A stretch of DNA of 64,000 nucleotides from CAZYMF01 sp964648215 (lineage in GTDB: Bacteria; Desulfobacterota; Binatia; HRBIN30; JACQVA1), in the NCBI GenBank assembly GCA_964648215.1, contig CAZYMF010000003.1, positions 1 through 64,000 of the forward strand. The letters run 5' to 3'. A program made the translations under genes and the position numbers. Position 1 is the stretch's first letter; every line of letters begins with the position of its first letter. Positions 26,806-35,060 of this stretch are shown here, piece by piece. The notes under the pieces are model-generated. The model did no database searches, was not told where the DNA came from, and was given only the letters and a program-made list of their open reading frames with translations.

Positions 26806-27360
26806 TCACGCCTCCGGCCCCTTGCCTCCCAGGGCCTTGTACGCCTTGTCGAACTCCCACAGGATGAGCGATCCGGCCAGGGCGATGTGGCCGTCGCGTC
26901 CGACGCGGACGTAGGCGCCGGTGGCGGGCGGATTGCGCTCGCCGAGCAGCACCACGATCGGCTCGCCTTTTCCGCGATGGAGCTCGATCTCCCCCCGCGG
27001 CGGATCGAGCCCGCATTCGCGCAGGTGGTCGGGCGAGCTCTCCAGACGCATCAGCTCACCGATACCGCTCAGGTTCTCCAGGAAGTCGGCGACGGCGCCC
27101 GCGGGGGTGGTCGGCGGCCACTTGCCCCTCTCGCGTTTGGCCGTCACCTGGTGACCGTCGCTACGCAGGACGATCTCGTCGATCTCCTCCGGGTGGAAGG
27201 TCAGAAGCGGCGGAACGACCTTGGCATCCTCGGTGGTGAGGTGCTCGCCGGGCGCACCGGGCGCGCGCGCATTGGGTGATGACCCGGCCCCCTCGTAGAC
27301 CAGGATAGCGGCACCGAGGGCGACCAGCAGGGCGAGAACGAGGGTGCCGCGAAGTCCCAT
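26806..27360 (-). CDS. DUF4340 protein of a Gld-like ABC exporter operon
   Basis: This 184-residue protein has one N-terminal membrane helix (about 5-22) and a periplasmic beta-rich domain of the DUF4340 type: FHPEEIDEIVLRSDG, VADFLENLSGIG, VVLLGERNPPATGAYVRVG. Homologues follow Gld-type ABC transporter genes, often as the last gene, and their function is unknown. Its ATG at 27360 overlaps the TGA of the preceding GldG-like gene by one base (TGATG), so translation is probably coupled. It is shorter than many DUF4340 proteins, which often have two or three repeats of the domain. Confidence 0.85.
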   Translation of the reverse strand: MGLRGTLVLALLVALGAAILVYEGAGSSPNARAPGAPGEHLTTEDAKVVPPLLTFHPEEIDEIVLRSDGHQVTAKRERGKWPPTTPAGAVADFLENLSGIGELMRLESSPDHLRECGLDPPRGEIELHRGKGEPIVVLLGERNPPATGAYVRVGRDGHIALAGSLILWEFDKAYKALGGKGPEA

Positions 27361-28769
27361 CACAACGCGCCTCGCCGTCGTCGCCGCACGGTCACCACCA
27401 GGCCGAGCAGCATCAACGCCGCGGGCTGCACGATGACCGCGGTCCAGAAAATCAGGCGGCCCTGGCGCGCGGTGAGAGAGATCGGCGAGATGCTGCCGCG
27501 CATCGCCCCCTTGCGCCGCACGGCGACCAGATCCTCGTCTTCCGCCAGCACCCCCACCGTGCTCATGAACAGGTCCTTGTTGCCCATCAGGTTGAGATAG
27601 AAGTTGCTGGCGAAGTCCGAGTCGCCGAAGACGGCCACCTTGCCGCCCGGGGCGCCGTCGTTGGCCGACTTGGGGGGGACGTTGGCGATCACGGCGACGG
27701 GCAGCGGCCCGTTCTTGTCGACCTTGGGGCGGAAGCGCACGGCGTTGTCGGGGATGTCGCTGCCCTGGCCGATGCGCGCCCAGCTGTCGGGGCTGGTCAT
27801 GGCGAGGAGCGACACGATGATGTCCTTGCGGGTGTTGTCGACCGGCTCGACGGTACGCGCCAGCGCGAAGACGGCGGCGGTGTCGAGGTTCTTTCCGAAC
27901 GTCCCCTGGTCGAAGATCGGCACCCGGGGCATGAAGCTGTCGGCGCCGTAGAGACGGTTGCGCTCGTCGACGATCAGGTCGTCGTCGGGCTGCACGTTGA
28001 AACGGGCCAGCAGCTGTACCATCGACGGCGAGGTGTCGGGGTCGACGAGAACGAACAGGCGGCCGCCGGCACGCACGTAGTCGTCGAGCTGGTCCGCTTC
28101 ACCGGCGAAGAGATCGCGGCTCGGTCCGGCCGAGATCACCACCGTGCACGTCTTCGGCACGCCGTCCGGAGGAAGGCGGTGGAAGGAGCGGATCGTGTAG
28201 TTCTCCTTCTCCAGCGCCTTGGCGACCTCGCTGTAGCCGTGGCGATCGTCGCTCTTCTCCGGGCTGTGCTCGCCGTGTCCGGTCAGAAAGCACAGCGTGC
28301 GTTTACCATGCGCAGTCAGCTTGAGCAGCGCGTTGGCGATTTCCAGCTCGTCGAGGCCGCTGAGGGCGACCGTGCGCCCCCCGGCCTCGACCACGCCGGT
28401 GTTGTAGCTGGCGATGTTGTACTTCTTGGCCAGGCCGGGGCTGCGATCGAGATCGTAGAGACCGAAGTGGATGCGCGGGTTGGCGTTGTTGAACTGCTCG
28501 AGCAGGTCCTCCACCTGGCGGCGCATCCCGGGCTCCTGGCTGTTGTAGAAGCCGTAGATCTTCAGCGGCTGCGTGACCTTGTGGGCAATCTTGGTCGCCT
28601 GGTCGGAGAGCACGAAGCTCTGCGTCGGGGTCAGATCGAAGCGATGGTTGTGTCGCTCGGCAAGGACGAGGACGATGGCACAAAGCGCGATCGCCAGAGC
28701 GACCTGGACGACCAGCAGGGCCGCCTGACGAGTGGCATGACCGAACCACGGGAAGCGAGTCGCGCGCAT
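27360..28769 (-). CDS. GldG-like auxiliary ABC transporter protein
   Basis: This 469-residue protein has a membrane helix at about 15-40 and another near the C-terminus (about 440-462), with a large extracytoplasmic region between. Features of the GldG family (ABC-type uncharacterised transport system) include FDLTPTQSFVLSDQATKI, LTGHGEHSP near residue 163, and LDDYVRAGGRLFVLVDPD near 228. In gliding Bacteroidota GldF and GldG pair with the GldA ATPase, but this set is widespread in non-gliding bacteria and the cargo is unknown. It is 26 bases downstream of the permease and directly coupled to the DUF4340 gene. Confidence 0.9.
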   Translation of the reverse strand: MRATRFPWFGHATRQAALLVVQVALAIALCAIVLVLAERHNHRFDLTPTQSFVLSDQATKIAHKVTQPLKIYGFYNSQEPGMRRQVEDLLEQFNNANPRIHFGLYDLDRSPGLAKKYNIASYNTGVVEAGGRTVALSGLDELEIANALLKLTAHGKRTLCFLTGHGEHSPEKSDDRHGYSEVAKALEKENYTIRSFHRLPPDGVPKTCTVVISAGPSRDLFAGEADQLDDYVRAGGRLFVLVDPDTSPSMVQLLARFNVQPDDDLIVDERNRLYGADSFMPRVPIFDQGTFGKNLDTAAVFALARTVEPVDNTRKDIIVSLLAMTSPDSWARIGQGSDIPDNAVRFRPKVDKNGPLPVAVIANVPPKSANDGAPGGKVAVFGDSDFASNFYLNLMGNKDLFMSTVGVLAEDEDLVAVRRKGAMRGSISPISLTARQGRLIFWTAVIVQPAALMLLGLVVTVRRRRRGAL

Positions 28770-28795
28770 CTCAAGCGTCCTTCACCGGCGGCTCA

Positions 28796-29536
28796 TCACC
28801 GCACCCCGCGCCAGGAGCGCGAGCCGAGGGATTGCAGGGTGAGGAACAGGAACAGCCCCACGAAGAGAGCGAAGAACACCAGATCCCGGGTGTCGATCAC
28901 GCCGCGCGAGAAGTTGAAGAAGTGATCGAAGAGCGACAGGCGCAGAAGCGCGCGGACGATCTGCTGATCGGCGACCTCCTCGTTCCAGGTGATGAACCAG
29001 AAGAACACGAGGATGCCGTAGGTCACCATCGCGCTGACCACCTGATTCTCGGTGAGCGAGGAGATGAACAGGCCGCAGGCGATGAAGGCAGTGCCGAGCA
29101 GAAAGATCCCGGTATACGCCGCCAGCAGCGGGCCAATGTCGAAGTGATAGAACTGGTAGAAGATGATCGGGTTGATGACGGTCGGCAGCAGCATGATCAT
29201 GAAGAAGATCCATGCCGCCAGGAACTTGCCCATCACGATGGCCGCGTCGCTGACCGGGTAGGTCCACAGCAGCTCGATGGTGCCGAGCTTCTTCTCCTCG
29301 GCGAACAGCCTCATCGTCACCAGCGGCAGCACCAGCAGCGCGCACAGGCGCATGTCGAGAAACACGTACTGCCACAGCCCGGTGGGCAGGATATAGCCGC
29401 CGAACAGGATGAAGAAAACCAGGTCGCTGTAGAAGAAATAACCGCTGAGCAGGAGAAACACCGCCAGCAGGACGTAGGCGATGAACGAGCCGAAGTACGA
29501 GCGCAGCTCGCGGCGGCAGATGACGAGGGCCTTCAT
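28796..29536 (-). CDS. ABC-2 type permease, GldF-like
   Basis: This 246-residue permease has six predicted membrane helices, beginning FGSFIAYVLLAVFLLLSGYFF. After the second helix, LFAEEKKLGTIELLWTYPVSD is the conserved cytoplasmic segment of ABC-2 exporters. The ATG at 29536 overlaps the TGA of the ATPase gene (ATGA), so the two are translationally coupled. Longer readings upstream only shadow the ATPase gene. It forms the exporter with the ATPase and the GldG-like protein. The substrate is unknown. Confidence 0.92.
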   Translation of the reverse strand: MKALVICRRELRSYFGSFIAYVLLAVFLLLSGYFFYSDLVFFILFGGYILPTGLWQYVFLDMRLCALLVLPLVTMRLFAEEKKLGTIELLWTYPVSDAAIVMGKFLAAWIFFMIMLLPTVINPIIFYQFYHFDIGPLLAAYTGIFLLGTAFIACGLFISSLTENQVVSAMVTYGILVFFWFITWNEEVADQQIVRALLRLSLFDHFFNFSRGVIDTRDLVFFALFVGLFLFLTLQSLGSRSWRGVR

Positions 29537-30516
29537 ACGCTCGGGCGCGGCGCGGATTCCCGGCTCGGCTCGTCGTCGGACACCATGGTCAGGAAGATGT
29601 CCTCGAGCGACAGAGTCAGCGGGCGCAGCTCGCGCAGCCCCCACCCTCCGGCGGTGACGGCGGCGGCGAGACGGGAGCGTAGGTCCTGCTCCTTCGCGGT
29701 GCTGACGTTGAGCGCCAGCACGCCGTCGACGGCCGGATGCGCGGGATGGAGCGCCCGCTCGACACGCAGGACGCCGGGGATGGCCTGCAAGCAGGTACGG
29801 ACGTCGGGCTCCGATCCGATCACCTCGAGATAAATCTGTGACGTCTGCCGCAGGCGCTGATTCAGATTTCGCGGCGTGTCGACGGCCAGAACCCGACCCT
29901 TGTTGATGATGATCACGCGGTCGCAGGTCGCCTCCACCTCGGACAGGATGTGGGTCGAGAGGATCACGGTGCGATCGCCGTGCAACCCGCGGATGAGCGT
30001 GCGCATCTCCGCCACCTGCTCCGGGTCGAGACCCGAGGTCGGCTCGTCGAGGATCAACACGCGCGGCGAACCAACCAACGCCTGGGCGATGCCGACGCGC
30101 TGGCGATAGCCCTTCGACAGCGTGCCGATGATGCGGTGCTGCATGTGCGCAATGCCGCAGCTGGCCATCAGCTCGGGGAGCTGACGTCGAGCGTCGGCAC
30201 GGGCGACTCCCTTCATGTCGGCAACGTAGCCGAGGTAGGCGCACACCGTCATGTCCAGGTACAGCGACACCCGTTCGGGAAAGTACCCCACCACGCCGCG
30301 GGCACGCTGCGCCTCCGCCACGACGTCGTAGCCGGCGACCGTGGCGTGGCCGCGGGAGGGCGGAAACACGCCGGCGAGGATGCGCATGGTCGTGCTCTTG
30401 CCCGCCCCGTTGGGGCCGAGAAAGCCGACGATCTCGCCGCGGCCGACCTGAAAGGACACGTCGTCGATGGCGGTGAAGGCGCCGAACTGCTTGGTCAACC
30501 CTTCGGCTTGGATCAT
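29533..30516 (-). CDS. ABC transporter ATPase, GldA-like
   Basis: This 327-residue ATPase has Walker A GPNGAGKST near residue 38, the signature LSKGYRQRVGIAQAL near 135, and Walker B VLILDEPTSGLDP near 155. A C-terminal extension of about 100 residues is typical of the ABC-2/GldA group. The ATG at 30516 starts at MIQAEGLTKQFGA, the usual beginning of the domain. It is the first gene of the four-gene exporter operon ending in DUF4340. Its promoter should lie in the 140 bases before the divergent M48 protease gene. Confidence 0.94.
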   Translation of the reverse strand: MIQAEGLTKQFGAFTAIDDVSFQVGRGEIVGFLGPNGAGKSTTMRILAGVFPPSRGHATVAGYDVVAEAQRARGVVGYFPERVSLYLDMTVCAYLGYVADMKGVARADARRQLPELMASCGIAHMQHRIIGTLSKGYRQRVGIAQALVGSPRVLILDEPTSGLDPEQVAEMRTLIRGLHGDRTVILSTHILSEVEATCDRVIIINKGRVLAVDTPRNLNQRLRQTSQIYLEVIGSEPDVRTCLQAIPGVLRVERALHPAHPAVDGVLALNVSTAKEQDLRSRLAAAVTAGGWGLRELRPLTLSLEDIFLTMVSDDEPSRESAPRPSV

Positions 30517-30656
30517 GTATCGTCGTATCCTAACGGACCGCGCCAGGCGGCTCAATCGGTGCGCCGTGGTCGCGTGCAAGTATGGTCCGCGTCCCGCGTT
30601 GTCAAGCGAACGCCGCGGCACCGTTTCGCTTTCCCTGACCGGGGAGACTTTCTAGA

Positions 30657-31490
30657 ATGGTCATCATGGCGACACGCCCGGTGATCGGATTCACTTCCGC
30701 CGCGCTGCTGGCGATCTTTCTGTTCGCCTGTGCCACGGTGCCCTACACGAACCGCTCGCAGCTGATGCTGGTGTCCGAGTCCCAGGAGACCACGCTCGGC
30801 GCTCAGGCCTACAAGGAGGTTCTCAGCAAGGCGGTGATCGTCCACGATTCCAAATTCGTCGACCCGGTGCGGAGAGTCGGCGAACGCATCGCCCGGGCGG
30901 CCGACAAGCCCGACTACAAGTGGGAGTTCACGGTCATCGACGACGACAGCATGATCAACGCCTTCGCGTTGCCGGGGGGCAAGGTAGCCGTCTACACCGG
31001 CATCTTCCCCGTGGCCAAGGACGAGGCCGGTCTGGCCGCCGTCCTCGGCCACGAGGTGGCTCATGCGCTGGCGCATCACGGGGCGGAACGCATGAGCCAA
31101 GGTCTGCTGGCGCAGATCGGCGCGGCCGGCCTGTCGGTGGCCTTGGGAGGCAGCGACCCGCAGACCGCGAACGCCGTCATGCAGGCGTACGGCCTGGGGG
31201 CGCAGTACGGCGTGCTGCTGCCGTTCAGCCGAAGTCAGGAATCCGAGGCCGATCACATCGGCCTGATTCTGATGGCCAAGGCGGGTTACGACCCCCACGC
31301 CGCACTCGGGCTGTGGCAGCGCATGGAGAAGCTGAACGAGAAGACCCCGCTCGAGTTTCTCTCCACTCATCCCAGCTACGGCACCCGGATCACCGACATT
31401 CAGCGCTGGCTGCCCGAAGCGCAGCGTTACTACAAGGCGGACGGCTCGAAGAACGAGGCCCTGCCGACACCCGCGAGGACGGCAAGGTGA
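30657..31490 (+). CDS. M48-family lipoprotein metalloprotease
   Basis: This 277-residue protein is a periplasmic zinc protease of the LoiP/YcaL/BepA-related group. It has a lipoprotein signal with Cys25 (LFAC) and the zinc motif HEVAH (His132, Glu133, His136). The third ligand is in ESEADHIG, at Glu195 or Glu197. The region between, IDDDSMINAFALPGGKVAVYTG, is characteristic of the family. Relatives degrade misassembled outer-membrane proteins. GGAGA lies upstream of ATG 30657; ATG 30666 is an alternative. The C-terminus converges on the phosphatidylcholine synthase gene. Confidence 0.92.
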   Translation: MVIMATRPVIGFTSAALLAIFLFACATVPYTNRSQLMLVSESQETTLGAQAYKEVLSKAVIVHDSKFVDPVRRVGERIARAADKPDYKWEFTVIDDDSMINAFALPGGKVAVYTGIFPVAKDEAGLAAVLGHEVAHALAHHGAERMSQGLLAQIGAAGLSVALGGSDPQTANAVMQAYGLGAQYGVLLPFSRSQESEADHIGLILMAKAGYDPHAALGLWQRMEKLNEKTPLEFLSTHPSYGTRITDIQRWLPEAQRYYKADGSKNEALPTPARTAR

Positions 31491-31500
31491 TGGCGGCCGG

Positions 31501-32349
31501 CTACGAGGCGCGCCGGGCGCGCTGGGTGCGGCGGTGGATGTGCACCGACGCGGCCAGGTAGTAGATCGGGAAGTAGAGGGACACCAGCGCCAAAATCCAG
31601 GACGGCCGGGGAAACTGCAGCAACAGAGCGAACATGCAGCAGGCCCACACGATGCCGAGCCCGTAGGTCGTGCGACGGGCCACCGGGCTGCGGCTCGGGT
31701 ACAGGTAGCGGATCGGGACGAAGACCAGCACGGTGAAGCCGAGCACGATGGTCACGTTGAACCACAGCGGGGAGCCCAGGACATAGAGATAGAAGACGAC
31801 GATGTTCCAGTACGACGGGAAGCCGGTGAAGAAATGATCCTCCGTCTTCGCCTCGGTGTGCGCGAACCCGTAGCCACTGGCCAGAAGGGGGGCACAGGCG
31901 ACGAGCAGGCCGACGGCGCCGGACGGCAGGAGCCCGGCCTCGTACGCGACCACGAGCGGCACCACGACGTAGTTCAGATAGTCGACGATGTCGTCGAGCT
32001 TGGCGCCGTCGAAAAAGGGCAGGACCTTCTTCACCTCGACCCGTCGGGCCAGCGCCCCATCGGTCGAATCGATCAAGGTGGCGACGGTCATGCAAACGAA
32101 CGCCAGGCCAAAGGCCCGAGAGCGCGAGGCCTCGATGGCGAGCAGGCCGAGGGGGGCCCCGAGCGCCGTGTAGAGGTGCACGCTCCAGGCGGCCAGTTTC
32201 CGGGCGGGGCTCGGGCCACTCATCGTCGGGACCGTGCCGAGCCGCAGAATCGAGGTCGACGCGAGCGCCAGTGACGTTGCGGGACCCGGGGGGAAGGCGT
32301 TGACCGGTTCATCGGCGCAGGAATTGGCGGACGGCCCGCTCGACGGCAT
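31501..32349 (-). CDS. pcs: Phosphatidylcholine synthase-like CDP-alcohol phosphatidyltransferase
   Basis: This roughly 282-residue membrane enzyme has about eight helices. Its CDP-alcohol motif reads DSTDGALARR, then twelve residues, then GAKLDDIVD. The AR-to-G spacing is longer than the usual eight and matches the variant described for bacterial phosphatidylcholine synthase, which condenses choline with CDP-diacylglycerol. FPSYWNIVVFYLYVL later in the chain is also Pcs-like. GAGGA lies upstream of ATG 32349. That start adds a 42-residue Pro/Ser-rich N-terminus, so ATG 32223 is an alternative. The product implies phosphatidylcholine in the membrane if choline is available. No choline uptake gene is seen here. 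Confidence 0.85.
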   Translation of the reverse strand: MPSSGPSANSCADEPVNAFPPGPATSLALASTSILRLGTVPTMSGPSPARKLAAWSVHLYTALGAPLGLLAIEASRSRAFGLAFVCMTVATLIDSTDGALARRVEVKKVLPFFDGAKLDDIVDYLNYVVVPLVVAYEAGLLPSGAVGLLVACAPLLASGYGFAHTEAKTEDHFFTGFPSYWNIVVFYLYVLGSPLWFNVTIVLGFTVLVFVPIRYLYPSRSPVARRTTYGLGIVWACCMFALLLQFPRPSWILALVSLYFPIYYLAASVHIHRRTQRARRAS

Positions 32350-32479
32350 CGGGTCTTCCTCGGTCTGACCCGGTTCGCGGCGTTGAACCAAGGTCGGCTC
32401 GATGAGCACGGCCTTGGCAGTCGTATGTGGAGACCCGTGCCATGGACGAGCACGATCGGAGGGCCGAAGCAAACCCGGG

Positions 32480-32518
32480 AAAAAACGAGGCCCCGGACCG
32501 GAGACACCGGCCGGGGCC
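32480..32518 (-). terminator. Intrinsic terminator of the cold-shock gene
   Basis: On the minus strand a GC stem pairs 32518-32507 with 32501-32489 around a five-base loop, with one bulge. Six Ts follow three bases later (As at 32480-32485 on the plus strand). It lies about 22 bases past the csp stop. This is the clearest intrinsic terminator in the window. Confidence 0.85.
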
Positions 32519-32540
32519 CAGTGCAACACGCAGCCTCGTG

Positions 32541-32741
32541 TCAGACCTTGTTGACGTTGGTGGCTTGCAGGCCCTTGGGCCCTTGCGTGATCTCGAACTC
32601 CACGCGCTGGCCTTCATCGAGGGTCCGAAACCCTTGGCCCTGAATGGCCGAGTAGTGCACGAACACATCCTGGCCATCGTCCTTGGTGATGAAACCGTAA
32701 CCCTTCTGCCCGTTGAACCATTTCACCGTACCTTGCGGCAT
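32541..32741 (-). CDS. Cold-shock domain protein (CspA family)
   Basis: This 66-residue single cold-shock domain carries both RNA-binding motifs, KGYGFIT at about 13-19 and VFVHYSAI at about 26-33, with TVKWFNGQ before them. It binds single-stranded RNA or DNA as an RNA chaperone. AGGAGGGAG lies seven bases before the ATG. A candidate promoter about 160 bases upstream implies a long 5' leader like that of enterobacterial cspA, and a strong terminator follows. It is probably monocistronic. Whether it is cold-induced or constitutive is not visible. Confidence 0.97.
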   Translation of the reverse strand: MPQGTVKWFNGQKGYGFITKDDGQDVFVHYSAIQGQGFRTLDEGQRVEFEITQGPKGLQATNVNKV

Positions 32742-33088
32742 GGCGCCCTCCCTCCTTTCTTACATCTGTTGCCAAACATCGGCTGTTGTTTGAGGGAAAG
32801 CCCAGACGAAAGGTCGTACCGCTGCAACGGAACCCGCAGGCGACGAGAAGTTTGCCACCTTTTGTACCTTAGTGTTCAGGAACCTTCGCCTCGAAACCGG
32901 CGCGGCATATAGCATGCACCCTGGCGGAGTCGCAACAGAAATCTTTATGACTCCATGAGACAGCCAACGACGGGCCCGCTCCGCGCTTTTCGGGCCCCGG
33001 GGACACCGGGGCAGACGCGGATCACCTTTACTCCCCGACCCGGCGATGGTATTTTTCTTGCTCTTTGTGATCGACCCGTCTGCCTGCC
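32742..33088. other. 347-base divergent region between csp and lptC
   Basis: The left half is the csp leader (ribosome site near 32750) and its candidate promoter. The right half would hold the lptC promoter, but I see no strong -35/-10 pair there. A T-rich stretch, TATTTTTCTT at 33051-33060, lies 29 bases before the lptC ATG. GCCCCGG-GGACA-CCGGGGC (32994-33012) can form a hairpin. No gene is supported in this region. Confidence 0.6.
32906..32935 (-). promoter_or_regulatory. Candidate promoter for the cold-shock gene
   Basis: On the minus strand, TTGCGA (32935-32930), 18 bases, then TATATG (32911-32906). Transcription would begin near 32899, leaving a leader of about 158 bases before the csp ATG. 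Both boxes match four of six consensus positions. Confidence 0.4.
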
Positions 33089-33700
33089 ATGAGGAAACAG
33101 CTGCGTTTAGTGCTGATCGGGGTCGTCGTCGTGCTGCTAGGAGGGATCGTGTTTCTGCTCAGCAGGAGCCTGCGGTCTCAATGGCGCCGGGAGGCCCTCC
33201 AGAGCGCGTTCGACCTGATCCCCAATGTCGCGCAGCGGCTGCAGGATTTCCACCGCATCAAGACCCAGGACGGCCGCAAGGTCTGGGAGGTGGCCGCCCG
33301 GGAAGCGCAGTACCAGAAGGACGAGCAACGCGTGACGGTGAAACAGCCGACGGTGAAGCTGTACCTGAAGGATGGGCGTGAGGTTGGGCTCAGCGGGCAG
33401 GAGGGGGTGCTCCTGCTCGACGGTCGCGATCTACGGGAGGTGGATCTCACCGGTGGCATCGAGTTGCACTTCGCCGACTACACCGTGCGCACCGATCGAG
33501 CACGCTACGAGAAGGCGACCGACTTGATCTCCGCGCCCGCTCCGGTCGAGATCGACGGCCGCAACCTGCGGCTGCGCGGCGACCGGATGGAAGTCGAGGT
33601 CTCGGCAGCGCGCCTGCGCCTGTTCCACAACGTGACGATGACGCTGAACCCTGGGTCTCCCGTCAAGGAACGCCATGCCCCGGTCGAGTCGCACTCGTAG
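33089..33700 (+). CDS. lptC: LptC, LPS export protein
   Basis: This 203-residue protein has an N-terminal membrane anchor (LVLIGVVVVLLGGIVFLLS, about 7-25) and a periplasmic beta-jellyroll. LptC links the inner-membrane LptBFG exporter to LptA in moving lipopolysaccharide across the periplasm. Sequence conservation is low, as usual for LptC, and the call rests on size, topology, repeated beta-strand pattern (WEVAAREAQYQ, VDLTGGIELHFADYTVRTDRARY) and position directly before lptA and lptB. Its end overlaps the lptA start by 26 bases. No ribosome site is obvious before the ATG. Confidence 0.88.
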   Translation: MRKQLRLVLIGVVVVLLGGIVFLLSRSLRSQWRREALQSAFDLIPNVAQRLQDFHRIKTQDGRKVWEVAAREAQYQKDEQRVTVKQPTVKLYLKDGREVGLSGQEGVLLLDGRDLREVDLTGGIELHFADYTVRTDRARYEKATDLISAPAPVEIDGRNLRLRGDRMEVEVSAARLRLFHNVTMTLNPGSPVKERHAPVESHS

Positions 33701-34304
33701 GAGAACCGTCGTGCTGCTGGCCGTGGCCGCGGTGCTGTGCTCGGCGGCGAGCGCGCGGCCCTCCACGGTGGCGGCAGGCGACCGGGCACCGGCGCCGGCC
33801 CAGCTGCCGGAGTGGACGCGCAACGGTCTGCTGGGAGACTTCTCACTCGGGTCGAGTCGCGAGCCGATCCACATCAGCGCCGACATGCTGGAGTTCGACT
33901 ACAAGAACCATGTGCTCACCTACCGCGGCGGGGTTCAGGTGACGCAGGGCGATCTCACCCTGCACAGCAACACCTTGACCGTGCATTTCGACGAGCACGC
34001 CACCGATCGCGACAAATTGCGGGAGATCGTCGCCGAAGGCGACGTGCGAATTGGCAAGGGGAGTCGTTTCGCCACGGGCGGGCGCGCCGTGTTCGACCAC
34101 GCGAGCAAGACCGTCACGCTGAGCCAGGACGCGGTGCTCCACGACGGCGAGAATCGCGTCGCCGGCGACCGTGTGGTCGTCTACCTCGACCAGGAGCGCA
34201 GCGTCGTCGAAGGCGGCGGCGACAGCCGCGTGCACGCGGTCTTGGTGCCCCCGACGGCGGCTCCGCATCGAACTCCCGTGGCCGGGGGCGACAGTGGCCA
34301 CTAA
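33675..34304 (+). CDS. lptA: LptA, periplasmic LPS transport protein
   Basis: This 209-residue secreted protein has a signal peptide (TVVLLAVAAVLCSAASA, about 11-27). The OstA/LptA jellyroll contains PIHISADMLEFDYKNHVLTYRGGVQVTQGDLTLHS-type strand repeats, from about residue 64. LptA forms the periplasmic bridge that carries LPS to the outer membrane. It overlaps lptC upstream and lptB downstream (11 bases), so the three genes are probably translated together. An intact lptA implies an LPS-bearing outer membrane. Confidence 0.92.
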   Translation: MPRSSRTRRRTVVLLAVAAVLCSAASARPSTVAAGDRAPAPAQLPEWTRNGLLGDFSLGSSREPIHISADMLEFDYKNHVLTYRGGVQVTQGDLTLHSNTLTVHFDEHATDRDKLREIVAEGDVRIGKGSRFATGGRAVFDHASKTVTLSQDAVLHDGENRVAGDRVVVYLDQERSVVEGGGDSRVHAVLVPPTAAPHRTPVAGGDSGH

Positions 34305-35052
34305 CGGCCAGGCCAACGACGGCGGACGGGGCAGCATCCTTGCGGCTGACCAGATCTGCAAGCGTCTGGGGGGGCGCGATATTCTCCGCGAGGTCAGCGT
34401 GGCGGTCCGTGCCGGCGAGGTGGTCGGGCTGCTCGGTCCCAACGGCGCCGGCAAGACCACCACCTTCTACACCATCGTCGGCCTCATTCGCCCCGATCGC
34501 GGAACGATCTCGCTCGACGGCTTGGATGTGACTCGGGATCCGATGTATCAGCGGGCACGCAAGGGCATCAGCTACCTGCCACAGGAGCCTTCGGTGTTCC
34601 GCAAGCTCAGCGTGGAAGACAATCTGCGGGCGATCCTGGAGACGTTGCCTCTCAGCCACGAGGAGCGCAACCAGCGGCTGGCGACGCTGCTCGAAGAGCT
34701 CAGTATCGCCCATCTGGCGAAGAGCAAAGCGTATTCGCTGTCGGGGGGCGAGCGACGGCGCGTCGAGATCACCCGCGCGCTGGTCACCGAGCCGTGCTTC
34801 ATGCTGCTCGACGAGCCGTTTGCAGGAATCGACCCGATCGCAGTACTGGACATTCAGAACATTGTGGGCCAACTAAAGGACAGAGGCATCGGCGTGCTGA
34901 TTACCGATCACAACGTTCGCGAAACCCTGGGGATCTGCGACCGGGCGTACATTCTCAACGCCGGCAGCATTCTCGAAGAGGGGACACCGGACGCGATTGC
35001 CAACAGCCCGTTGGCACGCGAGCTGTATTTGGGACAACGCTTCACCCTGTAG
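34294..35052 (+). CDS. lptB: LptB, LPS export ATPase
   Basis: This 252-residue cytoplasmic ABC ATPase powers LPS extraction through LptF and LptG, which are not in this window. Walker A is GPNGAGKTT near residue 47, the signature is LSGGERRRVEI near 150, and Walker B is FMLLDEPFAGIDP. The start is GTG at 34294, overlapping lptA by 11 bases. Longer readings shadow lptA. ISYLPQEPSVFRKLSVEDN is the typical LptB Q-loop region. It is followed eight bases later by rpoN, the standard order in many proteobacteria. Confidence 0.96.
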   Translation: MATNGQANDGGRGSILAADQICKRLGGRDILREVSVAVRAGEVVGLLGPNGAGKTTTFYTIVGLIRPDRGTISLDGLDVTRDPMYQRARKGISYLPQEPSVFRKLSVEDNLRAILETLPLSHEERNQRLATLLEELSIAHLAKSKAYSLSGGERRRVEITRALVTEPCFMLLDEPFAGIDPIAVLDIQNIVGQLKDRGIGVLITDHNVRETLGICDRAYILNAGSILEEGTPDAIANSPLARELYLGQRFTL

Positions 35053-35060
35053 ACGAAGTC

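Noticed and set aside
32994..33012. GCCCCGG-GGACA-CCGGGGC hairpin near lptC
   Set aside because: It has no T-run and is not after a gene on either strand. I noted it only in the description of the intergenic region.
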